Origin: Psychroserpens luteus
GTDB taxonomy: Bacteria; Bacteroidota; Bacteroidia; Flavobacteriales; Flavobacteriaceae
Reading direction: 5' to 3'
Assembly: GCF_015319355.1 (NCBI RefSeq)
Contig: NZ_JADILU010000005.1
Coordinates: forward strand, 124,001 to 188,000
Length of the DNA stretch: 64,000 nucleotides
Shown: in pieces, positions 24,601 through 33,296 of the stretch
Layout of the letters: the number at the start of each line of letters is the position of its first letter
Position numbering within the stretch: the stretch's first letter is position 1
Notes under the pieces: model-generated
The model's input: only the letters and a program-made list of their open reading frames with translations
Database searches by the model: none
Told to the model about the DNA's origin: nothing
Program-made: the position numbers and the translations under genes

Positions 24601-27357
24601 CTAGCGTTGATTGTTTTTTGATTTATCAAAAACAAAATCAATCACTTCTTGGTGACGTTTCTTAGAACGCACACTACTTCCTGCTGCTGGTGCACCATAA
24701 GGTCTACGCGTTGCTGCTCTAAATGTTCTAGCTTCCTCCATATGCATTAACATGTGACTATAAGCTCCCATGTTTCTTGGTTCTTCTTGTGCCCAAACAA
24801 TGTCATCTGCATTTTTATACTTAGCAATGGCGTCTTTTATTTGTTTTTCTGGTAATGGGAATAGTTGTTCTACTCTTACCAATGCTACATTATCTCTTTT
24901 GAGTTCTTCACGTTGTTCAAGTAAATCATAATAAAATTTACCTGTAACAAATACTAAAGTTTTTACCTTATCTGCTTTTGCTGTTTGGTCATCAATGACC
25001 ATTTGGAAGCTTCCGTTAGCAAATTCATCTACAGATGACACTACTAATGGGTGACGCAATAAACTCTTTGGTGTAAAGACGATTAAAGGTTTTCTAAATT
25101 GCGCTTTCATTTGCTTACGCAGTAAGTGATACATGTTTGCAGGTGTTGTACAATCCATCACAAACATATTATCTTTTGCACACAACTGTAAGTAACGTTC
25201 CATTCTAGCAGATGAGTGCTCTGCACCTTGACCTTCATAACCGTGAGGTAATAACATGACCAATCCGTTTTGAAGTTTCCATTTATCTTCTGCTGCCGAA
25301 ATGTACTGATCTAACATAATTTGTGCTCCATTACTAAAGTCTCCAAATTGTGCCTCCCAAATAACTAGTGTATTAGGGCTTGCCATAGCATACCCATAGT
25401 CAAAACCTACAACACCATATTCTGAAAGCAATGAATTATAGATAAAAAATCTTCCTTGCTTATCACTAATCTCATTAAGCAATAATATTTCTTCTTCACT
25501 ATCTTCAACCTTGACAACTGCATGTCTGTGTGAAAATGTACCACGTTCTACATCCTGACCAGACATTCTAACATCATAACCTTCTTCTAACAATGTACCA
25601 TAAGCCAAATGCTCTGCCATTGCCCAATCCAGTTTATCTTCATCAAACATTTTTTGACGCGACTGCACTAAACGTTCAATTTTACGAATAAACTTCTTAT
25701 CTTTTGGTAAGTTTGAAATCACTTTTGTGATCTTAGCTAAACCATCTTTTGGAAACGTTGTGTCAATAGATTGAAGCATTTTATCTTCAATTACCGTATT
25801 ATAGTTCTCCCATTCATCTGCCATAAAAGGCGTGATTACAGTTTTGTCTATTTTACGAGAATCTTCAAGATTTTCTTCTAATTTATCTTTGTATTGCTTT
25901 TCTAATTCTGAAACATAAGTATCATTAATAACACCTTCAGCTATTAACTTTTCAGCATAAAGATCTCTAGGGTTTTTATGCTTAGCAATTGCTTTATATA
26001 ATTTTGGTTGTGTAAAACGAGGTTCATCACCTTCATTATGACCATATTTTCTATAGCCCAATAAATCTAAGAATACATCTCGTTTAAATTTCATTCTAAA
26101 ATGAAGTGCAAATGACATTGCATGCACTACAGCTTCTGCATCATCTGCATTAACATGAAGTACTGGCGACAAAGTCACTTTACCAACATCTGTACAATAG
26201 GTACTCGATCTAGCATCTAAATAATTAGTAGTAAAACCAATTTGATTATTCACTACAATATGAATTGTACCATTTGTTTTGTATCCATCCAATTGTGCCA
26301 TTTGTATGACTTCGTAAACGAGTCCTTGGCCTGCAATCGCAGCATCACCATGAACAATTATTGGTAAAACCTGTGAAGGGTTATCTGGATATTTATCATC
26401 TTGTTTTGCTCTAACAATTCCTTCTACAACTGCTCCAACCGTTTCTAAGTGTGACGGATTTGGTGCAATGTTAAGATTGATTTCGTGTCCACCTTCAGTT
26501 TTGCGATTACATGTCCACCCTAAATGGTATTTAACATCACCATCAAAAACTTCTTGCTCGTAATCTTTTCCATCAAACTCACTAAATATGTCTTCGGCAC
26601 TTTTTCCGAAGATATTAGTAAGCGTACTCAAACGACCACGATGGGCCATTCCCATGACAAATTCTTTAACACCATGCTGTGCAGCATTTTCAATTAAAGA
26701 ATCTAAAGCAGGAATCAAAGACTCATTCCCTTCTAATGAGAAACGTTTTTGACCTACGTATTTAGTATGAAGAAAGCTCTCAAAAGAAACTGCTTCGTTT
26801 AATTTTTTTAGAATATGCTTTTTTTCTTCGGAAGAAAATTTAGGCTGATTATCATTAATATTGAGTTTGTTTTGAATCCATTGAATTTCTTCAGGTTTTC
26901 TAATATACATGTACTCAACACCAATAGAGTCACAATAAATACTCTCTAAATGTCTAATGATTTCTCGTAATGATTGTTTACCAGTACCTAAAATTTCACC
27001 AGCATTAAATGTCGTATCTAAATCTGACTCAGATAAGCCAAAATTCACCAATTCTAATGTTGGTTCATATTGTCTACGATCTCTAACAGGATTCGTTTTG
27101 GTAAATAAATGACCGCGATTTCTATAACCGTCAATAAGTTTTACAACTTGAAATTCCTTTAGAACTTGCTCAGGGACTTGTGTAGAAACACTTTCTACAT
27201 TGTCGCCTTCCATGCCATAGCTTTCGTTTCCAAAATCGTAACCTTGAAAAAAGGCTCTCCAACTTGGCTCAACAGAATCCGGGTTTTTTAAGTATTGGTC
27301 GTATAAATCAGCAAAGTATGCTGTATGTGCTGCGTTTAAAAAAGAATATTTATCCAT
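24601..27357 (-). CDS. sucA: 2-oxoglutarate dehydrogenase E1
   Basis: 918 residues. Thiamine-diphosphate enzyme of the citric acid cycle that decarboxylates 2-oxoglutarate and passes the succinyl group to SucB. It starts MDKYSFLNAAHTAYFADLYD; the N-terminal helix binds E2. Visible motifs are GMAHRGRLSTLTNIFGK, IIVHGDAAIAGQGLVYEVIQ, DVFLDLLGYRKYGHNEGDEP and WEAQFGDFSNGAQIMLDQYI. The E3 gene is not in the window. Two CTTCGGAA motifs fall inside the gene. Confidence 0.97.
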   Translation of the reverse strand: MDKYSFLNAAHTAYFADLYDQYLKNPDSVEPSWRAFFQGYDFGNESYGMEGDNVESVSTQVPEQVLKEFQVVKLIDGYRNRGHLFTKTNPVRDRRQYEPTLELVNFGLSESDLDTTFNAGEILGTGKQSLREIIRHLESIYCDSIGVEYMYIRKPEEIQWIQNKLNINDNQPKFSSEEKKHILKKLNEAVSFESFLHTKYVGQKRFSLEGNESLIPALDSLIENAAQHGVKEFVMGMAHRGRLSTLTNIFGKSAEDIFSEFDGKDYEQEVFDGDVKYHLGWTCNRKTEGGHEINLNIAPNPSHLETVGAVVEGIVRAKQDDKYPDNPSQVLPIIVHGDAAIAGQGLVYEVIQMAQLDGYKTNGTIHIVVNNQIGFTTNYLDARSSTYCTDVGKVTLSPVLHVNADDAEAVVHAMSFALHFRMKFKRDVFLDLLGYRKYGHNEGDEPRFTQPKLYKAIAKHKNPRDLYAEKLIAEGVINDTYVSELEKQYKDKLEENLEDSRKIDKTVITPFMADEWENYNTVIEDKMLQSIDTTFPKDGLAKITKVISNLPKDKKFIRKIERLVQSRQKMFDEDKLDWAMAEHLAYGTLLEEGYDVRMSGQDVERGTFSHRHAVVKVEDSEEEILLLNEISDKQGRFFIYNSLLSEYGVVGFDYGYAMASPNTLVIWEAQFGDFSNGAQIMLDQYISAAEDKWKLQNGLVMLLPHGYEGQGAEHSSARMERYLQLCAKDNMFVMDCTTPANMYHLLRKQMKAQFRKPLIVFTPKSLLRHPLVVSSVDEFANGSFQMVIDDQTAKADKVKTLVFVTGKFYYDLLEQREELKRDNVALVRVEQLFPLPEKQIKDAIAKYKNADDIVWAQEEPRNMGAYSHMLMHMEEARTFRAATRRPYGAPAAGSSVRSKKRHQEVIDFVFDKSKNNQR

Positions 27358-27472
27358 AAAATGGTTGATGTCGTTTTCGCTTCAACAAAGTTTAATCAAA
27401 AATACAACTTTTACTAAAAATAGATGCGATTTTGGTATATTTATAAACCATTTTTAACTCAAATTTAGAATT

Positions 27473-28006
27473 ATGAAAATTTCCAAGCTCTCAAATCTTA
27501 ATTTCACATTTTTATTTATCATTTTTTTTATAATTTATTTTCAATCATTTTCACAAGATCAAAAACAAAAAAGTGATTTCTGGAAACATGTAAGATATGG
27601 AGGAGGTATTGGCTTAAGTTTTGGAGATGGCTTTTTTAGTGGAACTTTAGCACCAAGCGCTATTTATGACTTTAATGATCAATTCTCTTTAGGGTTAGGA
27701 CTTAACGGAACCTACAATAGTTCAAAAAACTCATACAACTCAACTATTTTTGGAGGTAGTATTATTAGTTTATTTAATCCTATTGATGAAATTCAATTAT
27801 CTGGAGAGTTTGAGCTGCTCAATGTGAATAGAAAATTTGATAATAATCTATTTAAAGATGACAACTATTGGTATCCTGCTTTGTTTTTAGGTGCTGGCTA
27901 CAGAGTAAATAATATTGCTATTGGAATAAGATATGATGTTCTTTATGATAGAGATAAGAGTATTTATGCAGATCCTTGGGCTCCTTTTTTTAGGGTTTAT
28001 TTTTAA
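27473..28006 (+). CDS. Secreted outer-membrane beta-barrel-like protein
   Basis: 177 residues with a long hydrophobic signal (about 10-28, ending FQSFSQ) and then Gly/aromatic alternating strands (YGGGIGLSFGDGFFSGTLAP, LGLGLNGTY) ending FFRVYF, as in small outer-membrane barrels. It is divergent from sucA with 115 bases between. Some annotations name this neighbour an alpha-ketoglutarate decarboxylase because of its position, but there is no enzyme motif in it. Function unknown. Confidence 0.7.
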   Translation: MKISKLSNLNFTFLFIIFFIIYFQSFSQDQKQKSDFWKHVRYGGGIGLSFGDGFFSGTLAPSAIYDFNDQFSLGLGLNGTYNSSKNSYNSTIFGGSIISLFNPIDEIQLSGEFELLNVNRKFDNNLFKDDNYWYPALFLGAGYRVNNIAIGIRYDVLYDRDKSIYADPWAPFFRVYF

Positions 28007-28029
28007 TCTAATTAGAACAAACTACTAAA

Positions 28030-28683
28030 ATGAAATATACCTTATTCGCAATACTAACATATATGAGTTTAAATTATTTAAACGCACAAGATTTAAATGG
28101 GAAATGGCTTTTAAAAGATATTAATATTGAAGACAATAAAAGCTATCCAGGATTTCACTTATTAGAAATAACTGGTGAAAATGCGATTTTATTCATTGAT
28201 TTTTCAATGGAGAAAAAGTTAGAACTTAAATTAATTGACAACAAACTTTATTTATTAAATGATAAAAAATATGCAGATATACATTTTAATAATAGCAACG
28301 AAATAGAATTATCTTCTTACGGAATCTCTAATGATAAAGAATCAGTATTTATATTAAAATTCCATCGTCTTCTACCAACATATACATCATTAAAAATATC
28401 TGAAATGGAGAAATTCACCTATCTCTATTCTGAAAATAAAAAAATGAAAGGCGAGTTTAAATTTAACCAAGAGTTACTAAACTATGAAAACACTAACAAA
28501 CAAAACAAAGAATTTAGAGAAGAAATGAGAATTGAAAAAATTGATTCAACACTTTTTGTTTCAATCTTTCATTATGGAAATAGAAATATCTCTTTTCCTA
28601 TAAAAGAAATTACAAACGAATTTATTAAATTTTATTTTACTCCAACAGAAGACAAAGAAATCGCAGCTTTTAGAAAAAAATAG
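28030..28683 (+). CDS. Secreted protein of unknown function
   Basis: 217 residues with signal peptide (MKYTLFAILTYMSLNYLNAQ). The mature part begins DLNGKWLLKDINIEDNKSY, resembling the start of lipocalin-like secreted proteins, and is rich in Lys, Glu and Ile. No catalytic motif is recognised. It follows the barrel protein after 23 bases and is probably co-transcribed with it. Confidence 0.65.
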   Translation: MKYTLFAILTYMSLNYLNAQDLNGKWLLKDINIEDNKSYPGFHLLEITGENAILFIDFSMEKKLELKLIDNKLYLLNDKKYADIHFNNSNEIELSSYGISNDKESVFILKFHRLLPTYTSLKISEMEKFTYLYSENKKMKGEFKFNQELLNYENTNKQNKEFREEMRIEKIDSTLFVSIFHYGNRNISFPIKEITNEFIKFYFTPTEDKEIAAFRKK

Positions 28684-28693
28684 TTTGTGACTT

Positions 28694-29044
28694 CTAAGAA
28701 TACTCATTCCTATACCAAACCTTTTGCCATTCACGTTGAAGAATCAAAAATGTGACTTGCTCAGAGAGTTTTAAAGTATCGCTTCCATCCAATTTTCTTA
28801 TTTTTACTTCGGAAACATCTACGATATAAAGTAAGTTTAAATATTCAGCAAATTTCTCTTGTATCAGTTTAAAAACCACTTCATGAAGTAAATATTTTAA
28901 ACTTGAAGGCAAGATATCTTCATCAAAATCCAAATCAATATTCGCCAGCAAAAAGTCTTTATTAACTTGCTTGACTAGCTTAGAATAGAGTTCTAACTCT
29001 GTCGTTTTTGAGATTAACTCATCAAAATTTGCTGGTAATTGCAT
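28694..29044 (-). CDS. Conserved hypothetical protein coupled to the polyprenyl synthase
   Basis: 116 residues, soluble, acidic and mostly helical in appearance. It ends QREWQKVWYRNEYS. Its ATG overlaps the stop of the synthase gene (TAATG), so translation is coupled. I do not recognise the family. It may be a conserved partner of the synthase in Flavobacteriaceae, judged only from the overlap. Confidence 0.72.
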   Translation of the reverse strand: MQLPANFDELISKTTELELYSKLVKQVNKDFLLANIDLDFDEDILPSSLKYLLHEVVFKLIQEKFAEYLNLLYIVDVSEVKIRKLDGSDTLKLSEQVTFLILQREWQKVWYRNEYS

Positions 29045-30018
29045 TAGGTATTTCTATTCATTAAATCGTTCCCAAAAGCTTTGAGTGCGTTTTTATTCAC
29101 TTCGGAAATTTTAAGCGATTCTAAAACTGAAAATGCTTTTTTCGTATAATTCTCAATTTCTTTTTTTGTTGCTTCCGCAGAACCACTAGATACAAATAAC
29201 TGTTTCACAGCTTCAATTTTATCACTAGGATCTGAAGGACTCACACCATATAAATGTTCTAACTGCAATTTATCTTCTTCATTAGAAAACTCTAATGCTT
29301 TTAAATATAAATATGTTTTTTTGTTTTCAATAATATCACCTCCAACTTGTTTACCAAACGTTTTTGGATCTCCAAAAGCATCTAAAAAATCATCCTGTAA
29401 TTGAAAAGCTATGCCTAAATATCTTCCGAAGTTATAAATAGAATCTTGACAATCTTGTGACGCATTAGCTACTATAGCTCCCATTTTCATAGCTGCACCA
29501 ACTAAAACCGCTGTTTTATATTCTATCATTTTTAAATACTCAGCAATCGTCACATCATCACGAGTTTCAAAATCAACATCATACTGTTGACCTTCACAAA
29601 CCTCCAAAGCTGTTTTACTAAACAATTTTGCTAATTCCAAAAACTGCTTAGGCTCATAATTTTCAAATAATTGATATGCCATAATAAGCATAGCATCTCC
29701 AGATAAAATACCTGTATTAAGATCCCATTTTTCATGAACTGTAGTTTGACCTCGTCTCAAAGGAGCATCATCCATAATATCATCATGAACCAATGAAAAG
29801 TTATGAAACACCTCAACACTAAGTGCTGCGTCTAGTGCTTTTTTATAATCACAATCAAAAATCTCTGCAGTCATAAGTGTTAAAACTGGCCTTAACCGCT
29901 TACCACCAAGTTGCAAAATGTAATTAATTGGCTCGTAAAGATTTGTTGGTTCTTTTGGCGCTATGTAGGCATTTAAATAGTCTATAAATGCATCTTGATA
30001 AGATGAAATGTCTTGCAT
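29044..30018 (-). CDS. Polyprenyl diphosphate synthase
   Basis: 324 residues. A chain-elongating prenyltransferase with the first Asp-rich motif in SLVHDDIMDDAPLRRGQTT (DDIMDD) and the second in AFQLQDDFLDAFGDPKTFGK. GGKRLRPVLTL is also typical. The residues before the first motif include aromatic side chains that limit chain length, but the product length (farnesyl, geranylgeranyl or octaprenyl) cannot be fixed by eye. The start at 30016-30018 lies 4 bases after a -7 element, so the message is probably leaderless. Confidence 0.92.
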   Translation of the reverse strand: MQDISSYQDAFIDYLNAYIAPKEPTNLYEPINYILQLGGKRLRPVLTLMTAEIFDCDYKKALDAALSVEVFHNFSLVHDDIMDDAPLRRGQTTVHEKWDLNTGILSGDAMLIMAYQLFENYEPKQFLELAKLFSKTALEVCEGQQYDVDFETRDDVTIAEYLKMIEYKTAVLVGAAMKMGAIVANASQDCQDSIYNFGRYLGIAFQLQDDFLDAFGDPKTFGKQVGGDIIENKKTYLYLKALEFSNEEDKLQLEHLYGVSPSDPSDKIEAVKQLFVSSGSAEATKKEIENYTKKAFSVLESLKISEVNKNALKAFGNDLMNRNT

Positions 30019-30022
30019 TGTG

Positions 30023-30030
30023 CAAAAATA
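30023..30030 (-). promoter_or_regulatory. -7 element of the polyprenyl synthase gene
   Basis: Minus strand TATTTTTG, ending 4 bases before the ATG. Confidence 0.55.
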
Positions 30031-30102
30031 ATGTAAATGAATAAACCTACCTCAACACTTTAACGCTATGTTAAAAAAAATATTAAACTTTAGAAACTTT
30101 TT

Positions 30103-30133
30103 TTGTTTTCAAAGTTTCCTTGTTGTATTTTTG
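30103..30133 (+). promoter_or_regulatory. Promoter of the tetR-efflux operon
   Basis: TTG (30103-30105), 20 bases, TATTTTTG (30126-30133). It lies inside the longest possible reading frame and so fixes the true start of the regulator at 30143. Confidence 0.6.
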
Positions 30134-30142
30134 CCAAATATT

Positions 30143-30745
30143 ATGAAAGATAAAATTATACATAAATCAGCAGAATTGTTTTTAACCTTAGGGTTTAAAA
30201 GCGTTACAATGGATGATATAGCTCATGAAATGGGTATCTCTAAAAAAACTATCTACGTTCATTTCCCTAATAAAACAAAATTAGTTGAGGCAGTTGCATT
30301 TAATTTATTTGATACTATTTGTTGTGGTATTGATAACATTTGTGATACTGCTCCTAATCCAATTGAAGAACTCTATTCTATTAAAATGTTTGTAATGCAT
30401 CATTTAAAGAATGAAAAATCTTCTCCGCAACATCAATTACAAAAGTATTACCCTCAAATACATAGTGCCTTAAAATTCAAACAGTTTGAAAAAATGCACC
30501 AATCTGTTCAAGAAAGTTTAGATCATGGTGTAGAAACAGGTGTTTTTAGAAATACAATTGACGTAGATTTTATTTCACGAATGTATTTCACAGGTATGAC
30601 TGGAATTAAAGACAATATGTTTTTTCCGCCAGATAAATATCAAATGGAATATCTCATGGAGAGCTATTTAGAATATCATTTACGTGCAATTGTATCTGAC
30701 AAAGGAATGACGATACTCAACAATTTTATTAAAAATCAATCATAA
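30143..30745 (+). CDS. TetR/AcrR family regulator
   Basis: 200 residues from the ATG at 30143 (MKDKIIHKSAELFLTLGFKS). A longer frame beginning at 30068 includes the promoter and is rejected. The N-terminal helix-turn-helix reads VTMDDIAHEMGISKKTIYVH followed by FPNKTKLVEAV, the standard TetR pattern. The C-terminal domain binds an unknown ligand. It is the first gene of an efflux operon, 4 bases before the TolC-like gene, so it probably represses its own operon. Confidence 0.93.
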   Translation: MKDKIIHKSAELFLTLGFKSVTMDDIAHEMGISKKTIYVHFPNKTKLVEAVAFNLFDTICCGIDNICDTAPNPIEELYSIKMFVMHHLKNEKSSPQHQLQKYYPQIHSALKFKQFEKMHQSVQESLDHGVETGVFRNTIDVDFISRMYFTGMTGIKDNMFFPPDKYQMEYLMESYLEYHLRAIVSDKGMTILNNFIKNQS

Positions 30746-30749
30746 AAAA

Positions 30750-32093
30750 ATGCGACAAATTTCATTAATACTATTACTCTTATGTTATAGTTTTGGTTTT
30801 TCACAAGAGCAGCCAACAAGTCTAAGCTTACAAGAAGCTATAGACTATGCTTTAGAGAATAATAGACAATCAATAAATGCAGGTCGTGATATTGACGCTG
30901 CAATAAAACAAAAGTGGGAAACGACAGCTTCTGGTTTACCTCAAATTAGCGCTAGTGTTGACTATCAAAATTTCTTGAAACAACAAGTCTCTGTAATTCC
31001 TGCAGAGTTTTTTGGAGGCAATCCTGGAGAATTTCAAGAAGTTATTTTTAGTACTAAACAAAGCGTGACAGCCTTCGCTACTCTAAATCAAAAAATATTT
31101 GATGGCTCTTACTTAGTAGGGTTACAATCTGCTAAAGTATTTTTAGAAATATCTAAAAACGCAAAAATCAAAACAGATCTTGAAGTCAGAAAAGCTGTTA
31201 TTGATGCCTACGGAAATGTGCTACTGGCAGAAGAAAGCATCACCATATTTGAAAGAAATATAGCAGTACTTGAAAAAAATCTTTTTGAAACCACGAAAAT
31301 CTATGAAAATGGTTTAGGTGAAGAAGAAAGTGTTGAGCAACTCCAAATTACATTATCTAGCGTTCAAAGTATGCTAAATAATACCGAAAGATTAAAAACT
31401 CTAGCCTATCAAATGCTAAATATGACGTTAGGTTTAGATATTTATAATCAATTAACTCTAACAGATAATTTAGAAACATTAGCCGAAAAGAATATGTCAT
31501 TAAAACTTTTAGAAACAGAAGGCAATCCTCAAAATACTATTGATTATTTAATTGCAGAGAATGATACAGAAGCAAAAGCGTTAATGATGAAGCTTGAAAA
31601 AAGTAAGGCTTTACCAAATTTAAGTGCTTATATAAATGGAGGATACTCTGCTTATAGCAATGAGTTCACATTTACAAACAATACTCAAGATTGGTTTGGC
31701 TCTTCATTAGTTGGAGTAAGTCTTAACATACCTATTTTCAGCTCTGGGATGAGAAGCGCAGCTACTCAAAGGGCTGCAATAAATTTAGAAAAATCAAAAA
31801 CAGATTTAATAGAAATCGAACAAAGAATTAAACTTCAAATAGCCTCTGCAAAAAGTGATTATCAATTTACTCTTGAAGACTATGAAAACAAAAGAAAAAA
31901 CTTAGCATTGGCAGAAAGAATTGAAAGCAAAAACCAAACTAAATATTTTGAAGGTATCGCTTCTAGTTTTGAACTTAGACAAGCACAAACTCAATTATAC
32001 ACTGCACAACAAGAATTGCTTCAAGCCATGCTTGATGTAATCAATTCAAAAGCAGAATTAGAAACTGTATTAAACTCACCAATCAACAATTAA
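30750..32093 (+). CDS. TolC family outer-membrane efflux protein
   Basis: 447 residues with signal peptide (MRQISLILLLLCYSFGFSQE) and two repeats of the outer-membrane efflux protein fold: LSLQEAIDYALENNRQSINA and the long helical hairpins ending FELRQAQTQLYTAQQELLQA. It forms the trimeric outer-membrane channel of the tripartite pump encoded with the following two genes. Gap to the adaptor gene is 12 bases. Confidence 0.94.
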   Translation: MRQISLILLLLCYSFGFSQEQPTSLSLQEAIDYALENNRQSINAGRDIDAAIKQKWETTASGLPQISASVDYQNFLKQQVSVIPAEFFGGNPGEFQEVIFSTKQSVTAFATLNQKIFDGSYLVGLQSAKVFLEISKNAKIKTDLEVRKAVIDAYGNVLLAEESITIFERNIAVLEKNLFETTKIYENGLGEEESVEQLQITLSSVQSMLNNTERLKTLAYQMLNMTLGLDIYNQLTLTDNLETLAEKNMSLKLLETEGNPQNTIDYLIAENDTEAKALMMKLEKSKALPNLSAYINGGYSAYSNEFTFTNNTQDWFGSSLVGVSLNIPIFSSGMRSAATQRAAINLEKSKTDLIEIEQRIKLQIASAKSDYQFTLEDYENKRKNLALAERIESKNQTKYFEGIASSFELRQAQTQLYTAQQELLQAMLDVINSKAELETVLNSPINN

Positions 32094-32105
32094 ACACTAT
32101 AATCA

Positions 32106-33296
32106 ATGAAACATATATATTCTATTCTAATTACAACCTTACTAGTAGTCTCTTGTTCTGGAGATAAAAAAAATTCCGTAGAAAGTGTTATAGAAAAAGG
32201 AAATCTCGAAACTATTAGACAAAAAAGAGGCGAACTCGTTAATGAATCACAAGCCTTAAATGATCAAATTAAGTTACTTGATGAAAAAATCAAAGCTTTA
32301 GATACAACAAAACATGTCCCATTAATTACAACTTTTAATGCAAAATCTGAGGTGTTTAATCACGTTTTAGAATTGCAAGGTAATGTAACTACAAAAGATC
32401 TATTAACTATTACTCCAGAATACAACGGTATTTTAACCAACGTTTATGTTAAAGAAGGTCAAAAAGTTAGCAAAGGACAATTATTAGCTAAAATTGATGA
32501 TGGAGGATTGAGCCAGCAAATTGCTCAATTGAAAATTCAAGCAAATTTAGCTAAAACCACTTTTGAACGTCAAAAAAGACTTTGGGAACAAAAGATTGGT
32601 AGTGAAATTCAATTTCTACAAGCAAAATCTAGTTATGAATCTCAACAAGAAGCAGTCAATCAATTAAACCAACAAATTGGCAAAACATTGGTTAAAGCTC
32701 CTTTCACAGGAACTATTGATGATGTCATTACAGAACAAGGAAGTGTTGTTGGAGCTGGACAAACACAACTATTTCGTATTGTAAATTTAGACAACATGTA
32801 CATTGAAACTGAAGTTCCTGAGCGTTATGTTGCCAACGTTACTAAAGGAAAAAAAGTAACAGTAGAACTAGCAGTATTAGGAAAAACATTGGAGGCAAAA
32901 ATTCGTCAAGCTGGAGATGTTATCAACCCTGCAAACCGAACGTTCAAAGCAGAAATTGAAATTCCTAATGAAGATAAAAGCATTAAGCCTAACCTAACTG
33001 CTAGACTAAAAATTAATGACTATACAAACGAAAATGCACTTTTAATTCCTCAAAGTGTGATCTCAGAAAATGCAGAAGGCTCACAATATATTTATGTTGT
33101 AACTGATAAAGATGAAAATGGAATTGGTGTTGCAAAACGAGTTATCATTGAAACTGGTAAAACTCAAGGTGACAATATAGAAGTTCTTAGTGGAATTGAA
33201 AATGGTGCTGAAATCATAAAAGAAGGTGCTAGAAGCGTAAGAGATGGACAGTCTGTAGAGGTTATTAAATATAAAGAAACCGAAGGTAATGACTAA
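32106..33296 (+). CDS. HlyD-type periplasmic adaptor (lipoprotein)
   Basis: 396 residues. The N-terminal signal ends at the lipobox LVVSCSGD, so it is lipid-anchored. A coiled coil near residues 30-65 is followed by a biotinyl-lipoyl-like domain (GILTNVYVKEGQKVSKGQLL, partnered by IGKTLVKAPFTGTIDDVITE) split by a helical hairpin, and a beta-barrel domain. It joins the TolC-type channel to the RND pump. Its 3' end overlaps the pump gene by 8 bases. Confidence 0.94.
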   Translation: MKHIYSILITTLLVVSCSGDKKNSVESVIEKGNLETIRQKRGELVNESQALNDQIKLLDEKIKALDTTKHVPLITTFNAKSEVFNHVLELQGNVTTKDLLTITPEYNGILTNVYVKEGQKVSKGQLLAKIDDGGLSQQIAQLKIQANLAKTTFERQKRLWEQKIGSEIQFLQAKSSYESQQEAVNQLNQQIGKTLVKAPFTGTIDDVITEQGSVVGAGQTQLFRIVNLDNMYIETEVPERYVANVTKGKKVTVELAVLGKTLEAKIRQAGDVINPANRTFKAEIEIPNEDKSIKPNLTARLKINDYTNENALLIPQSVISENAEGSQYIYVVTDKDENGIGVAKRVIIETGKTQGDNIEVLSGIENGAEIIKEGARSVRDGQSVEVIKYKETEGND

